This document shows positions 1 to 8,664 of a stretch of DNA of 39,071 bases, piece after piece (position 1 is the stretch's first letter; every line of letters begins with the position of its first letter). Origin of the DNA: Oscillospiraceae bacterium (GTDB lineage: Bacteria; Bacillota; Clostridia; Oscillospirales; Ruminococcaceae). The stretch covers positions 1-39,071 of the forward strand of contig JAGAKZ010000037.1 of assembly GCA_017848115.1 (NCBI GenBank), in the 5' to 3' direction. The position numbers were made by a program, and so were the translations under genes. The notes beneath the pieces are model-generated. The model made no database searches. It saw only the letters and a list, made by a program, of their open reading frames with translations, and was not told the origin of the DNA.

Positions 1-1
1 C

Positions 2-52
2 CATCATAATGGATTGACTCCTTATCAAATAAGAATGAGTAAGAATAAATGA
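2..52 (+). CDS. C-terminal end of an IS-type transposase (partial, cut by window edge)
   Basis: Reading from base 2, the frame gives HHNGLTPYQIRMSKNK and then TGA. The pattern N-G-L-T-P-x-x-x-R just before the stop is typical of the last residues of DDE integrase-core transposases of the IS3/IS481 type. Only about 16 residues are visible, so family and completeness cannot be judged. The roughly 60 bases after the stop contain no gene and could hold the right end of the element. The permease that follows is the second half of what is normally a longer sugar-transporter operon, so an insertion here would explain why its partners are not adjacent. The call rests on a short motif only. Confidence 0.45.
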   Translation, partial: HHNGLTPYQIRMSKNK

Positions 53-205
53 TGTTTTTGTACAGTATTAACAATAACGTGGATAAATATTTGTGATCTT
101 ATTTAGACACAAATGTTTCAAAAAAGGTTGACCACAACAAATAAATACATTGATAATATTAACTATCATATTGATTTTATTAAAAATACAAGGGAGATAT
201 TCAAA

Positions 206-961
206 ATGAAAAAATATATAGTATTACTATTAGTAGCTTTTTTAGCCGTGATATTTGCCATTCCTATTTTTTTCACATTCATATATTCCTTCAAAAATTT
301 TGAAAAAGGTTTCAAAGAATTGTTATCAAATTGTTTTCCTTTCTACACAGCATTTTGGAATTCCGTAATCTATACGTCCATAATACTTATATTTCAAATT
401 CTGATAATCATACCTACAGCATTTGCATTTATGGAGTTAAAAACAAAATTAGTTAATTTTATTTTTGTTTTCTATATGATATTAATGATGATGCCATTAC
501 AGGTAACAATACTTCCAACATATATCGGACTTCGTGATTTAAATTTACTCGATACAAGATATAGTATAATTATTCCAATGATTTTTTCTCCGATGTATGT
601 CGTACTAATGAGGCAATACTTAAACAATATCAACACGTCTATAATTGATGCACTTAGACTAGAAACAAACTCCATTATCCATATCATCACTTCAGGAGTT
701 ATTCCTCAAGTCAAGCCATGCATATTAGCAACAACCATACTTTCTATATCGGAATCATGGAATATACTAGAACAACCTATGTTATTTATAAAAGATGAAA
801 AACTTATGCCCTTGACAGTTTTCATTCATAACATTCAAAATTATGGTCATGAAATTACTATTGCATCATCTGTAATTTCTATAATTCCAATGATTATTGC
901 GTATAATTTTTTTAAAGACTATTTAGTAAAACAAATCATTACAGGTGAAACTTATGAATAA
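206..961 (+). CDS. ABC transporter permease, MalG/carbohydrate type
   Basis: This is an inner-membrane subunit of a binding-protein-dependent ABC importer, of the CUT1/MalG class that normally takes up oligosaccharides or sugar derivatives. The start at 206 is preferred over in-frame 113 because AGGGAG lies just upstream and the residues from 206 form a clean first membrane segment. The 251-residue product has about six hydrophobic helices. The cytoplasmic loop DALRLETNSIIHIITSGVIP (about residues 150-169) corresponds to the EAA loop that docks on the ATPase, but it is degenerate (EAA is replaced by DAL, though the Gly and the final Pro are kept). The paired permease, binding protein and ATPase are not in the window; upstream lies a transposase end. 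The stop overlaps the next start, so the two genes are probably co-translated. The substrate is unknown. Confidence 0.8.
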   Translation: MKKYIVLLLVAFLAVIFAIPIFFTFIYSFKNFEKGFKELLSNCFPFYTAFWNSVIYTSIILIFQILIIIPTAFAFMELKTKLVNFIFVFYMILMMMPLQVTILPTYIGLRDLNLLDTRYSIIIPMIFSPMYVVLMRQYLNNINTSIIDALRLETNSIIHIITSGVIPQVKPCILATTILSISESWNILEQPMLFIKDEKLMPLTVFIHNIQNYGHEITIASSVISIIPMIIAYNFFKDYLVKQIITGETYE

Positions 962-1364
962 AATTAACGCTATATTTGCATCAATCTTTTTTATTTTCAT
1001 GCTCTTTATGTCGATTTTTTCAAAAGAACTCCATGAGAAAAATTTACCTCATGTAACAATACTGAAAGTTGAAAAAAAAGATTTTATATGTAATTTCATA
1101 GACGAAAATGGTGACAGTTATTCTGTCAAACGTAGAGCAATTGGTATTCCAAAATATATTGATAAGAACAATATTTATATCGTAAATGAAGATAAAGTAT
1201 ATGGAGAACAACGATATTTCGCACAAAAAACAGAAGTTTTCCTAGAAAATGAATATTACTCAGATGATTACTATGCGGTAAGTCTTGGTTTAAATGTAGG
1301 AGATAAAGTCATTTTAACCAGCACCATACCACTTATAAACAACACCGAAATTATAATTAAATAA
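954..1364 (+). CDS. Small membrane-anchored protein with an adaptor-like C-terminus, unknown function
   Basis: About 136 residues. The ATG at 954 follows AGGTG, and an in-frame GTG at 945 is the alternative. The start overlaps the permease stop at 959-961, so the two are translationally coupled. The N-terminal 22 residues or so form one hydrophobic helix (signal anchor), and the rest is a charged extracytoplasmic domain. The last 35 residues (VSLGLNVGDKVIL and then strand-like TEIIIK) resemble the closing beta-barrel of HlyD/RND-type membrane-fusion proteins, where 'GL..GD.V' is common. No coiled coil or lipoyl domain is present, so it is not a full adaptor. It may be an accessory subunit of the transporter. 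The function is not recognised. Confidence 0.6.
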   Translation: MNKINAIFASIFFIFMLFMSIFSKELHEKNLPHVTILKVEKKDFICNFIDENGDSYSVKRRAIGIPKYIDKNNIYIVNEDKVYGEQRYFAQKTEVFLENEYYSDDYYAVSLGLNVGDKVILTSTIPLINNTEIIIK

Positions 1365-1399
1365 TAATTTTCTTATAAATATCTATACATAAAATCTTT

Positions 1400-1440
1400 A
1401 GCAGTTTATCCTATTCCTCTGATAAGCTGCTATTAATTAT
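1400..1440 (+). terminator. Hairpin after the transporter pair, weak terminator
   Basis: AGCAGTTTATC (1400-1410) pairs with GATAAGCTGCT (1421-1431), 11 bp with one G-U pair and a 10-nt loop. The following tract is A/T-rich but not a clean run of T, so termination may be inefficient. Confidence 0.45.
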
Positions 1441-1539
1441 TATATTAGAAAATTTTTATGTATAACTTTCCAAATTCACGTCAACACTAACTACACAGAT
1501 TTTTTCTGAAAACATTCAAAAAAAGGACGTGACCCCAAA

Positions 1540-2685
1540 ATGCCATTACAGATAAACGATGATGGGATATACAACAATGAAACATTTTCAATATCATGCT
1601 CTGAAGCGCTGACTCTTGGAATCGCTCTCGCCAATATATATGATGATATACTGATAGGTTATGAAAAAAGCAATCTTGCTGTATATCATGCACTTTGTTC
1701 AGGAATACTTTCATGCGGAAAAAATATATGGAACTGTGGAGAATGTACGCAATCACAACTCCGTTTTTGCATGCAGACAACAAAGATAAATTCAGGAATA
1801 TATATTGATTCTTCTTTCAGAAATATAAAGATAATCCCTTTTTCCAGATTTGGATTTACACTCAGTACAAATGAAGAAACCATTCTTTCAGAATCTATGG
1901 ATACAGCAAAAAAATACGCTATAGCCGAACAAACAGGTACTGTTACTGATGCAAAAACATTGTGTAATATGTATTGTTCTCAATATCGTATGATACAAAA
2001 AAATCTCCCTGCTGATATGTCTGTACGTGTAAACTCTACAAACCCGATAATAAAAAAATTCTTTACTTCCCTTTTGCATGAATATAAAAATAATTTTTCC
2101 GATGAAATTGTATTTAATATTTCATCAGACGGTATGCGGGTTTCCGCTTATTGTGACGAATGCGGATTTATTTTTCACGAAAAACTTCTGCTTATTTGCT
2201 GTGAATATGAATTTGAAAAAGGAAATGACGTGCCACTGCCACACAGTTTTCCGATAATTGCGGATAAAATTGCAGGAAACAATAACAGATACACATATCG
2301 TTATGATCCATATTCTGAAAATCCTGATGATTTATCGAAAAAAATGATTTCACTTGAATTTCCTTTTTTAAATGACGGAATCGCCCTCATAGGAAAACTT
2401 TTTGAAATCATGAAAAAAAAATCAAAAACAATAAGTGAACTAACCAAAGAAATTCCAAACTTTAGCACAACGATGAAATATGTAGAACTAAGAAAAGATC
2501 CTGAGGCTACAATAAAACAAGTTACTTCAAGCAAAAATAATGTATGTTTTAACGACGAAAACGGCAGAATAATAGCACGCAAATCCAGAAACGGAAAAAG
2601 TCTTATCCTTATGGCAGAAAGCTACAATACAGAAACTGCAGAAGAATTTTGTAACAACTGGCTTTTAAAATCAGATATCAGATAA
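1540..2685 (+). CDS. Degenerate phosphohexomutase-like protein (probable pseudoenzyme)
   Basis: A 381-residue protein whose whole length follows the alpha-D-phosphohexomutase (PGM/PMM) plan, although the active-site signatures have eroded. About residues 27-66 match the domain-1 start (GIALANIY, ILIGYE, then ALCSGILSCG). GIYIDSSFRN (86-95) sits where the phosphoserine loop TASHNP belongs: a Ser (92) may be kept but His, Asn and Pro are lost. SSDGMR (195-200) replaces the metal-binding DGDGDR, losing two of three Asp. NDGIALIGKLFEIMKKKSKTI corresponds to the 'DGI..ALKLLEIL' helix, and the C-terminus has the phosphate-domain pattern (RKSRNGKSLIL). A weak site, AAGGACGTG, precedes the ATG. It lies upstream of RNase J but is separated from it by a hairpin and a strong promoter. 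Catalysis is unlikely; a binding or regulatory role is inference. Confidence 0.6.
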   Translation: MPLQINDDGIYNNETFSISCSEALTLGIALANIYDDILIGYEKSNLAVYHALCSGILSCGKNIWNCGECTQSQLRFCMQTTKINSGIYIDSSFRNIKIIPFSRFGFTLSTNEETILSESMDTAKKYAIAEQTGTVTDAKTLCNMYCSQYRMIQKNLPADMSVRVNSTNPIIKKFFTSLLHEYKNNFSDEIVFNISSDGMRVSAYCDECGFIFHEKLLLICCEYEFEKGNDVPLPHSFPIIADKIAGNNNRYTYRYDPYSENPDDLSKKMISLEFPFLNDGIALIGKLFEIMKKKSKTISELTKEIPNFSTTMKYVELRKDPEATIKQVTSSKNNVCFNDENGRIIARKSRNGKSLILMAESYNTETAEEFCNNWLLKSDIR

Positions 2686-2693
2686 ATCTCAGA

Positions 2694-2724
2694 TATCGCA
2701 GGGCAAAGCACTTGTCCTGCGATA
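2694..2724 (+). terminator. Hairpin downstream of the phosphohexomutase-like gene
   Basis: TATCGCAGGGCA (2694-2705) pairs with TGTCCTGCGATA (2713-2724), 12 bp with one G-U pair and a 7-nt loop. There is no immediate T-run (T-rich only from about 2750), so it could be a terminator or a 3'-end stabiliser. Confidence 0.5.
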
Positions 2725-2778
2725 CATATAATTCTACTTGTTCGCAATTTTTTACAGTCAAATTTTCCAATTCCTTAC

Positions 2779-2807
2779 TTGACATAAACCAGTATGTGTA
2801 ATATAAT
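2779..2807 (+). promoter_or_regulatory. Consensus sigma-A promoter for RNase J
   Basis: TTGACA at 2779-2784, a 17-bp spacer, and TATAAT at 2802-2807: a perfect match to both consensus hexamers at ideal spacing. Transcription should begin near 2814, giving an untranslated leader of about 115 bases before the RNase J start. Confidence 0.75.
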
Positions 2808-2929
2808 TAAGATGTATATTTACGTTCGGATATCATACATAACTGTTTCAAAAACAATAGTTTAAAAACAATATATTATTATATCTAACAAAAGTAAAAA
2901 ACAAAAAAATTCAAACGAGGAGGTCTTTA

Positions 2930-4720
2930 ATGAACAATCATAACAATAATCGTAAACGTTACAATGATGACAAACAAAGTCACAAACAGCCTTCAAACAC
3001 ACAGCACAATCAGACACGTGAAATTCAGGCTGCATCAAAACAGAACAAGAAAGAAATTCGCAAAACACCGGTAAAAATCATTCCGCTGGGCGGACTTAAT
3101 GAAATCGGAAAAAATATGACAGCATTTGAATGTTCAAATGATATTTTTATCGTTGACTGCGGACTTGCATTCCCGGATTCAGAAATGCTGGGTGTTGATA
3201 TAGTTATACCGGACTTTACCTATATCGAACGCAATCAGGCAAAAGTACGAGGTGTAGTTCTTACACACGGACACGAAGACCATATAGGCGGTCTTGCGTA
3301 TCTTCTCAAAAAGGTAAATGTACCTGTATACGGAACAAAGCTCACTCTGGGACTTGTTGAAGGCAAACTAAAAGAACACGGTCTAAGCGGAAAGACAAAA
3401 CTTTGTGAGGTTATGCCGAAGAAAACTGTAAAAATGGGTTGTATGGCTGTAGAATTTATATCTGTAAACCATTCTATTCCGGACTCTGTGGGTCTTGCAA
3501 TACACACTCCTGCCGGAATTATCGTTCATACCGGTGACTTCAAGGTTGACTATACTCCTATAAATGGCGCCCCGATAGATCTTGCGAGATTTGGTGAACT
3601 CGGTTCTCGTGGTGTGCTTGCACTTATGGCTGACTCTACCAACGCAGAAAGACCGGGTTATACACAGACCGAGAAAAAGGTAGGAAATTCATTTGACAGT
3701 CTTTTCAATACTGCTGAGGGCAAGAGAATAATCATCGCAACATTCTCTTCAAATATACACAGAATACAGCAGATCATCAATTCCGCTGTAAAGACCAACA
3801 GAAAAATAGCTGTGTTCGGAAGAAGCATGATAAATGTAATAACTACGGCTATAGAACTTGGCTATCTGGAAGCACCGAAGGGTATAATAATTGATATAGA
3901 CCTGATGAACAGATATGACAGCAGTCAGATAGTACTTATAACTACAGGCAGTCAGGGCGAACCAATGTCTGCTCTTACAAGAATGGCAATGAATGACCAT
4001 AAGAAAGTAAATATAAACTGCAACGACTTTATCATTATCTCTGCAACTCCTATTCCCGGAAATGAAAAGTTCGTTACAAAAGTTGTCAATGAACTTATGA
4101 AATCAGGAGCCGAAGTTGTATATGAAGCAATGTATGAAGTTCATGTTTCAGGACACGCATGTCAGGAAGAACTCAAACTCATGCTTGCACTTACAAAACC
4201 ACAGTTTTTCATTCCGGTTCACGGTGAATACAAGCATCTCAAGAAACACGCACAACTTGCAATTGAAATGGGCATTCCGGAAAAGAACGTTATCATAGGT
4301 GAGATAGGAAGTGTCATCGAGACTGATGGTCTTGATATGCGTATCACTTCCAAAGTACCTGCAGGCAGGGTTCTTGTTGACGGTCTTGGCGTAGGTGACG
4401 TAGGTTCTATCGTTCTTCGTGACAGAAAGCATCTTGCACAGGATGGTCTGATAATAGTTGTTATTGCTATAGACCGTGCATCAAACATAGTTGCATCAGG
4501 TCCTGATATCATCTCAAGAGGCTTTGTCTATGTAAGAGAATCCGAAGAACTCATTGATGAGGCAAAACAACTTCTCAATCATACACTTCAGCAATGTTCA
4601 ATACAGGAACTTCGTGAGTGGAATTCATTGAAGACAAAACTTAAAGATTCATTGTCTGATTATATCTACAATAAAACCAAGAGAAGCCCGATGATTTTAC
4701 CTATAATTATGGAAATCTAA
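2930..4720 (+). CDS. rnj: Ribonuclease J
   Basis: RNase J is a zinc-dependent metallo-beta-lactamase/beta-CASP ribonuclease with endonuclease and 5'-to-3' exonuclease activity, central to mRNA turnover and rRNA/sRNA maturation in Firmicutes. The product is 596 residues. Residues 1-45 are a polar, Asn/Gln/Lys-rich extension that is probably disordered, and the catalytic core follows (IPLGGLNEIGKN). The zinc motif HGHEDHIGG is at 113-121, a second ligand set is in HTGDFKVD, and the beta-CASP segment has GRSM and TTGSQGEPMSAL. The C-terminal domain ends near SPMILPIIMEI. GAGGAGG sits 7-8 bases before the ATG. The unit is monocistronic by sequence signs: a strong promoter upstream and a 14-bp terminator stem downstream. 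J1 and J2 paralogues cannot be told apart here. Confidence 0.95.
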   Translation: MNNHNNNRKRYNDDKQSHKQPSNTQHNQTREIQAASKQNKKEIRKTPVKIIPLGGLNEIGKNMTAFECSNDIFIVDCGLAFPDSEMLGVDIVIPDFTYIERNQAKVRGVVLTHGHEDHIGGLAYLLKKVNVPVYGTKLTLGLVEGKLKEHGLSGKTKLCEVMPKKTVKMGCMAVEFISVNHSIPDSVGLAIHTPAGIIVHTGDFKVDYTPINGAPIDLARFGELGSRGVLALMADSTNAERPGYTQTEKKVGNSFDSLFNTAEGKRIIIATFSSNIHRIQQIINSAVKTNRKIAVFGRSMINVITTAIELGYLEAPKGIIIDIDLMNRYDSSQIVLITTGSQGEPMSALTRMAMNDHKKVNINCNDFIIISATPIPGNEKFVTKVVNELMKSGAEVVYEAMYEVHVSGHACQEELKLMLALTKPQFFIPVHGEYKHLKKHAQLAIEMGIPEKNVIIGEIGSVIETDGLDMRITSKVPAGRVLVDGLGVGDVGSIVLRDRKHLAQDGLIIVVIAIDRASNIVASGPDIISRGFVYVRESEELIDEAKQLLNHTLQQCSIQELREWNSLKTKLKDSLSDYIYNKTKRSPMILPIIMEI

Positions 4721-4730
4721 AATACAAATC

Positions 4731-4775
4731 ACAAATGTATTCCGTTTTCAAAAAGCGGAATACATTTGTTCTTGA
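4731..4775 (+). terminator. Rho-independent-like terminator after RNase J
   Basis: ACAAATGTATTCCG (4731-4744) pairs perfectly with CGGAATACATTTGT (4756-4769), a 14-bp stem with an 11-nt loop. The T-tract after it is interrupted. The next gene starts only about 35-50 bases on, and no clear promoter is visible between, so some read-through into gdpP is likely. Confidence 0.65.
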
Positions 4776-4790
4776 AGTTTTCCAGCACAG

Positions 4791-4805
4791 GGAGGGATTT
4801 TTACG
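4791..4805 (+). promoter_or_regulatory. Ribosome-binding site pointing to an ACG start for gdpP
   Basis: GGAGGG (4791-4796) is followed by six bases and then ACG (4803-4805), in frame with the gdpP ATG at 4818. No other purine-rich site lies close to that ATG. Confidence 0.4.
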
Positions 4806-4817
4806 AGAAAAAATAAA

Positions 4818-6806
4818 ATGATACTTCTTCTCCTGACGGCTCTCCTGCTCATGGCACTATTGATTTATTCCGCCTTTAAAATGTACCAGTATGACGAAAA
4901 TGATTCATTTGTTTTTATAGCTGCAACAATCGTCCTTGCTTTTCTCGCATCCGCACAGATAATACGAATGAAACAAAATCTCTACAGATACTTCAACAGG
5001 CTGGAACACGGCCTTGAACAGACAAAATGTTTTACGCTTTTCTACTCACCCGATCCTATCGCAATAGTAGACTCCGGCGGGAAAATAGTATGGTATAACC
5101 AGACGTTTTTAGAAGAAATATCAAACAACACTGATGCCTTCGGAATTGATATATGCGAAGAACTTAATTTCAGTGAAGAAAATCTCAAAAGTGACGGAGA
5201 TTTTGAAATAAACTATCAACAAAAATATTACAGACTAAACTGTTCAATAAATTATGACTACAATATAGAACTGAAAATAATATTTTTCAGAGATATCACA
5301 GATTACAGACTGTTACATGATAAGTATACAAGAACCAAACCTACTGTTGCTCTGATTCATATAGACAACTACGAAGATCTCTTCAAAGCTGCAAAAGAAA
5401 GTGAACGTTCATCCACACTTGCCTCTATAGAAGAGCTTTTTGAAAACTTTATGACAAACTCAAACAGTTTTTTAAAAAGACTTTCCAAAGATAAATTTCT
5501 TATTGTATTTGAAGAACAACACCTTCAGCAGTTACTTGCAAACAGATTTGAGATCCTTGACAAAGCCCGTGCTATCCGTGTAAGTGAAGATACATATGTA
5601 ACTCTTTCCATCGGAGTAGGACATGAAAGCTCATCTCTCTCCGAAAGTGAAGCTCTGGCAAGACAGGCTCTTGATATGGCTCTCGGAAGAGGCGGTGATC
5701 AGGCTGCAGTAAAGACCAAAGAAGGTTTCTCATTCTATGGAGGTATGTCAAAAGGAATTGAAAAACATTCCAGAATAAAGACACGTATCATTTCAAATGC
5801 ACTTCAGAAACTTATGGAAAATGCTTCAACCATCTTTATAATGGGACACCGATTCGGCGATCTTGACTCGGTAGGTTCTGCTATAGGTCTGTCAGCAGCC
5901 GTAAATTCTATAGGTATGACATCATACGTTGTAGTACACCCTGAAAAAAATCTTGCCAAAGATATGATAGAAAAAGTCAGAAGCAATACTGACATGTGTG
6001 TCTTTGTGGATGAAAAACAGGCACTCGAACTTATTGATGAAAACAGTCTTCTCATAATCGTTGATACTCACAAACGTGATATGGTAGACAGCATCGCCGT
6101 ATTTGAAAAAATACACAATGTTGTAGTTATTGATCATCACAGAAAAAATGTCAACTTTATAGAGTCACCTGTTCTATTTTTCCATGAACCTTTTGCCTCT
6201 TCAGCCGCTGAAATGGTAACCGAACTTCTGCCGTATTTCAGAAATTTCAGCAAGATTCCCGTATGTACTGCCGAGGCACTTCTTGCAGGTATCATGCTTG
6301 ATACTAAAAACTTTATTGTAAAAACAGCGTCACGTACATTTGAAGCAGCAGCATATCTAAAAAAACTTGGTGCTGACACAGTATCTGTACGATCATATTT
6401 CTCAAATTCGATAGATTCGTACAAAATAAAAGCCGATGTAGTATCAAAAGCTGAAATCAATGACAGATGTGCAATCGCTATCGCAGAAGATGAAAACTGT
6501 ACCGATAACGAACTGCGTGTTATTGCTCCTCAGTCGGCTGATGAGCTTCTCAGTATTTGCGGCGTTGATGCTGCGTTTGTTATCTATGAAATAAACAAAA
6601 CAATAAATATTTCAGCAAGATCATATGGCAGGATAAATGTTCAGCTTGTCATGGAAAAGTTAAATGGTGGCGGACATCAGACTATGGCCGCAACTCAGCT
6701 CAAAAATATTTCGGTAAAAGAAGCTCATGCAAAGCTTATCGAAGCAATAAATATTTATAATATCGAAAATATGTCAACTGTCAAAAATGACATACCAACA
6801 AATTAA
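4818..6806 (+). CDS. gdpP: Cyclic-di-AMP phosphodiesterase GdpP
   Basis: Membrane-bound DHH/DHHA1 phosphodiesterase that hydrolyses c-di-AMP to pApA and so controls turgor, potassium transport and beta-lactam tolerance. The 662-residue product has two membrane helices (about 2-20 and 31-49), a PAS-like segment (about 75-160), a degenerate GGDEF domain (about 173-300, no GGDEF signature), and then the DHH core: [15 protein letters not shown] from about 343, DTHKRD, and DHH at 439-441. DHHA1 with GGGHQ is at 617-621. It leads the usual gdpP-rplI-dnaB string. The ATG at 4818 lies 21 bases from the only good ribosome site (GGAGGG, 4791-4796), which is too far. An in-frame ACG at 4803 is at the ideal 6-base distance and gives the usual basic start (M)RKNK, so initiation may really be at ACG. 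Confidence 0.93.
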   Translation: MILLLLTALLLMALLIYSAFKMYQYDENDSFVFIAATIVLAFLASAQIIRMKQNLYRYFNRLEHGLEQTKCFTLFYSPDPIAIVDSGGKIVWYNQTFLEEISNNTDAFGIDICEELNFSEENLKSDGDFEINYQQKYYRLNCSINYDYNIELKIIFFRDITDYRLLHDKYTRTKPTVALIHIDNYEDLFKAAKESERSSTLASIEELFENFMTNSNSFLKRLSKDKFLIVFEEQHLQQLLANRFEILDKARAIRVSEDTYVTLSIGVGHESSSLSESEALARQALDMALGRGGDQAAVKTKEGFSFYGGMSKGIEKHSRIKTRIISNALQKLMENASTIFIMGHRFGDLDSVGSAIGLSAAVNSIGMTSYVVVHPEKNLAKDMIEKVRSNTDMCVFVDEKQALELIDENSLLIIVDTHKRDMVDSIAVFEKIHNVVVIDHHRKNVNFIESPVLFFHEPFASSAAEMVTELLPYFRNFSKIPVCTAEALLAGIMLDTKNFIVKTASRTFEAAAYLKKLGADTVSVRSYFSNSIDSYKIKADVVSKAEINDRCAIAIAEDENCTDNELRVIAPQSADELLSICGVDAAFVIYEINKTINISARSYGRINVQLVMEKLNGGGHQTMAATQLKNISVKEAHAKLIEAINIYNIENMSTVKNDIPTN

Positions 6807-6829
6807 TTTTAAAAAAGGAGTATTTTATA

Positions 6830-7276
6830 ATGAAAGTAATCTTCACACAGGATGTAAAAGGTTCAGGCAAAAAAGGCGAAATAAAAAACGTATCTGACGG
6901 ATACGCAAAAAACTTTTTGATTTCAAAAGGTCTTGCAGTAGAAGCGAATGCTAAAAATCTCAGTGAACTTGCCGGAAAGCAAGCATCAGAACAACATAAA
7001 ATCGATGTTGAAAAAGAAAACGCAAACAATATCAAAACAATAATAGACGGAAAAAAACTTACTATTACTGCTAAAGCAGGGGCTTCAGGAAAACTATTCG
7101 GAGCTATTACTTCCGGAAATATAGCTGAATATATTGAAAAACAGTTTTCACAGAAAATAGACAAGAAAAAAATCAGTCTTAAAAGTGATATAAAGAGTTT
7201 TGGAACTTATGAAGCTGACATTAAGCTTTATGCAGGAATAAACGCAAAGATGACAATAGATGTAACTGAGGAATAA
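6830..7276 (+). CDS. rplI: 50S ribosomal protein L9
   Basis: L9 binds 23S rRNA at the base of the L1 stalk and helps keep the reading frame. The 148-residue length is normal. The N-terminal RNA-binding domain has the family signature ([20 protein letters not shown], then GYAKNFLI), a Lys/Glu-rich connecting helix follows at about residues 45-75, and a C-terminal domain starts at about 80 ([14 protein letters not shown]). AAAGGAG precedes the ATG. It lies 23 bases after gdpP and three bases before dnaB, so the three are one operon. Confidence 0.97.
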   Translation: MKVIFTQDVKGSGKKGEIKNVSDGYAKNFLISKGLAVEANAKNLSELAGKQASEQHKIDVEKENANNIKTIIDGKKLTITAKAGASGKLFGAITSGNIAEYIEKQFSQKIDKKKISLKSDIKSFGTYEADIKLYAGINAKMTIDVTEE

Positions 7277-7279
7277 TTA

Positions 7280-8626
7280 ATGCCACAAGACAATACATCT
7301 GTTACACTTGCCGGATTTGAACTTCCGCACAGTATAGAGGCGGAACAAACAGTACTCGGCGCTATACTTATTGATTCAAATGTTCTTTCAACAGTACTTG
7401 AAAAACTAAAACCGGACGCCTTTTATAATGAACAGCATCGTGAACTTTTCTCAATCATGATACGTATGTTCAGTGACGGCTCCAAATCAGATATAATTAC
7501 TGTTTTAAATGAAGCCCTGGCACTCCGGATATTTGAATCCGCATCCGAAGGCCGAAACTATCTGGCATCTCTTATGTCAAATGTTCCTTCTGTTTCAAAC
7601 ATTGATGACTACTGCACGATAGTTTCAGAAAAATATTACGCCCGTTGTCTTGCTGTCGCTTCACAGCAGATAATGAGTGACATAGCCTCCGGAAGCTATG
7701 ATGCCAAAACACTTCTTGACGCAGCTGAACAAAAAATCTATGACATACGTCAGGGTAAAGACGTAAAAGGTCTTACTCCTTTAAATGACGTTGTATATGA
7801 TGCATACGACAGACTTTCAAAGATAACAGGTCCTGACAAGGAAAAATATCTTGGTGCAAAGACAGGTTTTACCTATCTTGACACCATAACAACAGGTCTT
7901 AACCGTTCCGACCTTATACTTATAGCTGCTCGTCCGGGTATGGGTAAAACTTCATTTGCACTGAATATTGCTTCAAATGTTGCAAGACGCACAGAAAAAG
8001 ATGTAGCAGTATTCTCTCTCGAAATGTCAAAAGAACAGCTTGCAACAAGACTGCTCTCAACCGAAGCTCTTGTTGACAGTAATAAACTTCGAAGCGGAAA
8101 GCTTAACCAAAGTGACTGGATACGACTTGCTTCAAGTGCAGATGTGTTGTGTCACCTGTCCATGTACATAGATGATACAGCAGCAATAACTGTTCAGCAA
8201 ATGAAAGCAAAACTCCGAAGAATAAAAAATCTCGGACTTGTAGTTATCGACTATCTGCAGCTTATGACTACAACACTCAAGACAGATAACCGAGTAGCTA
8301 TCATTTCTGAAATCACAAGACAGCTCAAAATTATGGCCAAAGAACTTGACGTTCCGATAATACTTCTTTCACAGCTCTCACGAGGACCTGAATCACGTAC
8401 TGACAAAAGACCGATGCTCTCAGACCTCAGAGAATCAGGTTCTATCGAGCAGGATGCTGATATAGTAATGTTTCTTTATCGTGATGCATACTACAACAAA
8501 GAAAGCAATCAGCCAAATGTAAGCGAATGCATAGTTGCAAAAAACAGACATGGTGAAACAGGCACTGTCGAAATGGTATGGGACGGACAATTCACACGAT
8601 TCTCAAATCTTGAAAAATCAAACTAG
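7280..8626 (+). CDS. dnaB: Replicative DNA helicase DnaB (DnaC in Bacillus)
   Basis: Hexameric 5'-to-3' helicase at the replication fork. The 448-residue protein has the N-terminal helical hairpin domain (LPHSIEAEQTVLGAILID, residues 15-32), a linker, and a RecA-like motor domain with Walker A ARPGMGKT at 217-224. Further motor motifs are FSLEMSKEQLATRLLS, Walker B LVVIDYLQLM, LSQLSRGPESR and the DLRESGSIEQDAD segment. No intein interrupts it. The ATG lies four bases after the rplI stop, with GAGGAATAA overlapping the rplI end acting as the ribosome site. tilS follows after 38 bases, and no terminator separates them. Confidence 0.97.
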   Translation: MPQDNTSVTLAGFELPHSIEAEQTVLGAILIDSNVLSTVLEKLKPDAFYNEQHRELFSIMIRMFSDGSKSDIITVLNEALALRIFESASEGRNYLASLMSNVPSVSNIDDYCTIVSEKYYARCLAVASQQIMSDIASGSYDAKTLLDAAEQKIYDIRQGKDVKGLTPLNDVVYDAYDRLSKITGPDKEKYLGAKTGFTYLDTITTGLNRSDLILIAARPGMGKTSFALNIASNVARRTEKDVAVFSLEMSKEQLATRLLSTEALVDSNKLRSGKLNQSDWIRLASSADVLCHLSMYIDDTAAITVQQMKAKLRRIKNLGLVVIDYLQLMTTTLKTDNRVAIISEITRQLKIMAKELDVPIILLSQLSRGPESRTDKRPMLSDLRESGSIEQDADIVMFLYRDAYYNKESNQPNVSECIVAKNRHGETGTVEMVWDGQFTRFSNLEKSN

Positions 8627-8664
8627 TATCATAAAAAGTTAAAACATAAGGAATTATTTATCCT

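Noticed and set aside
1540-2685. Active phosphoglucomutase/phosphomannomutase
   Set aside because: Two of three metal-binding Asp and the His/Asn/Pro of the phosphoserine loop are missing.
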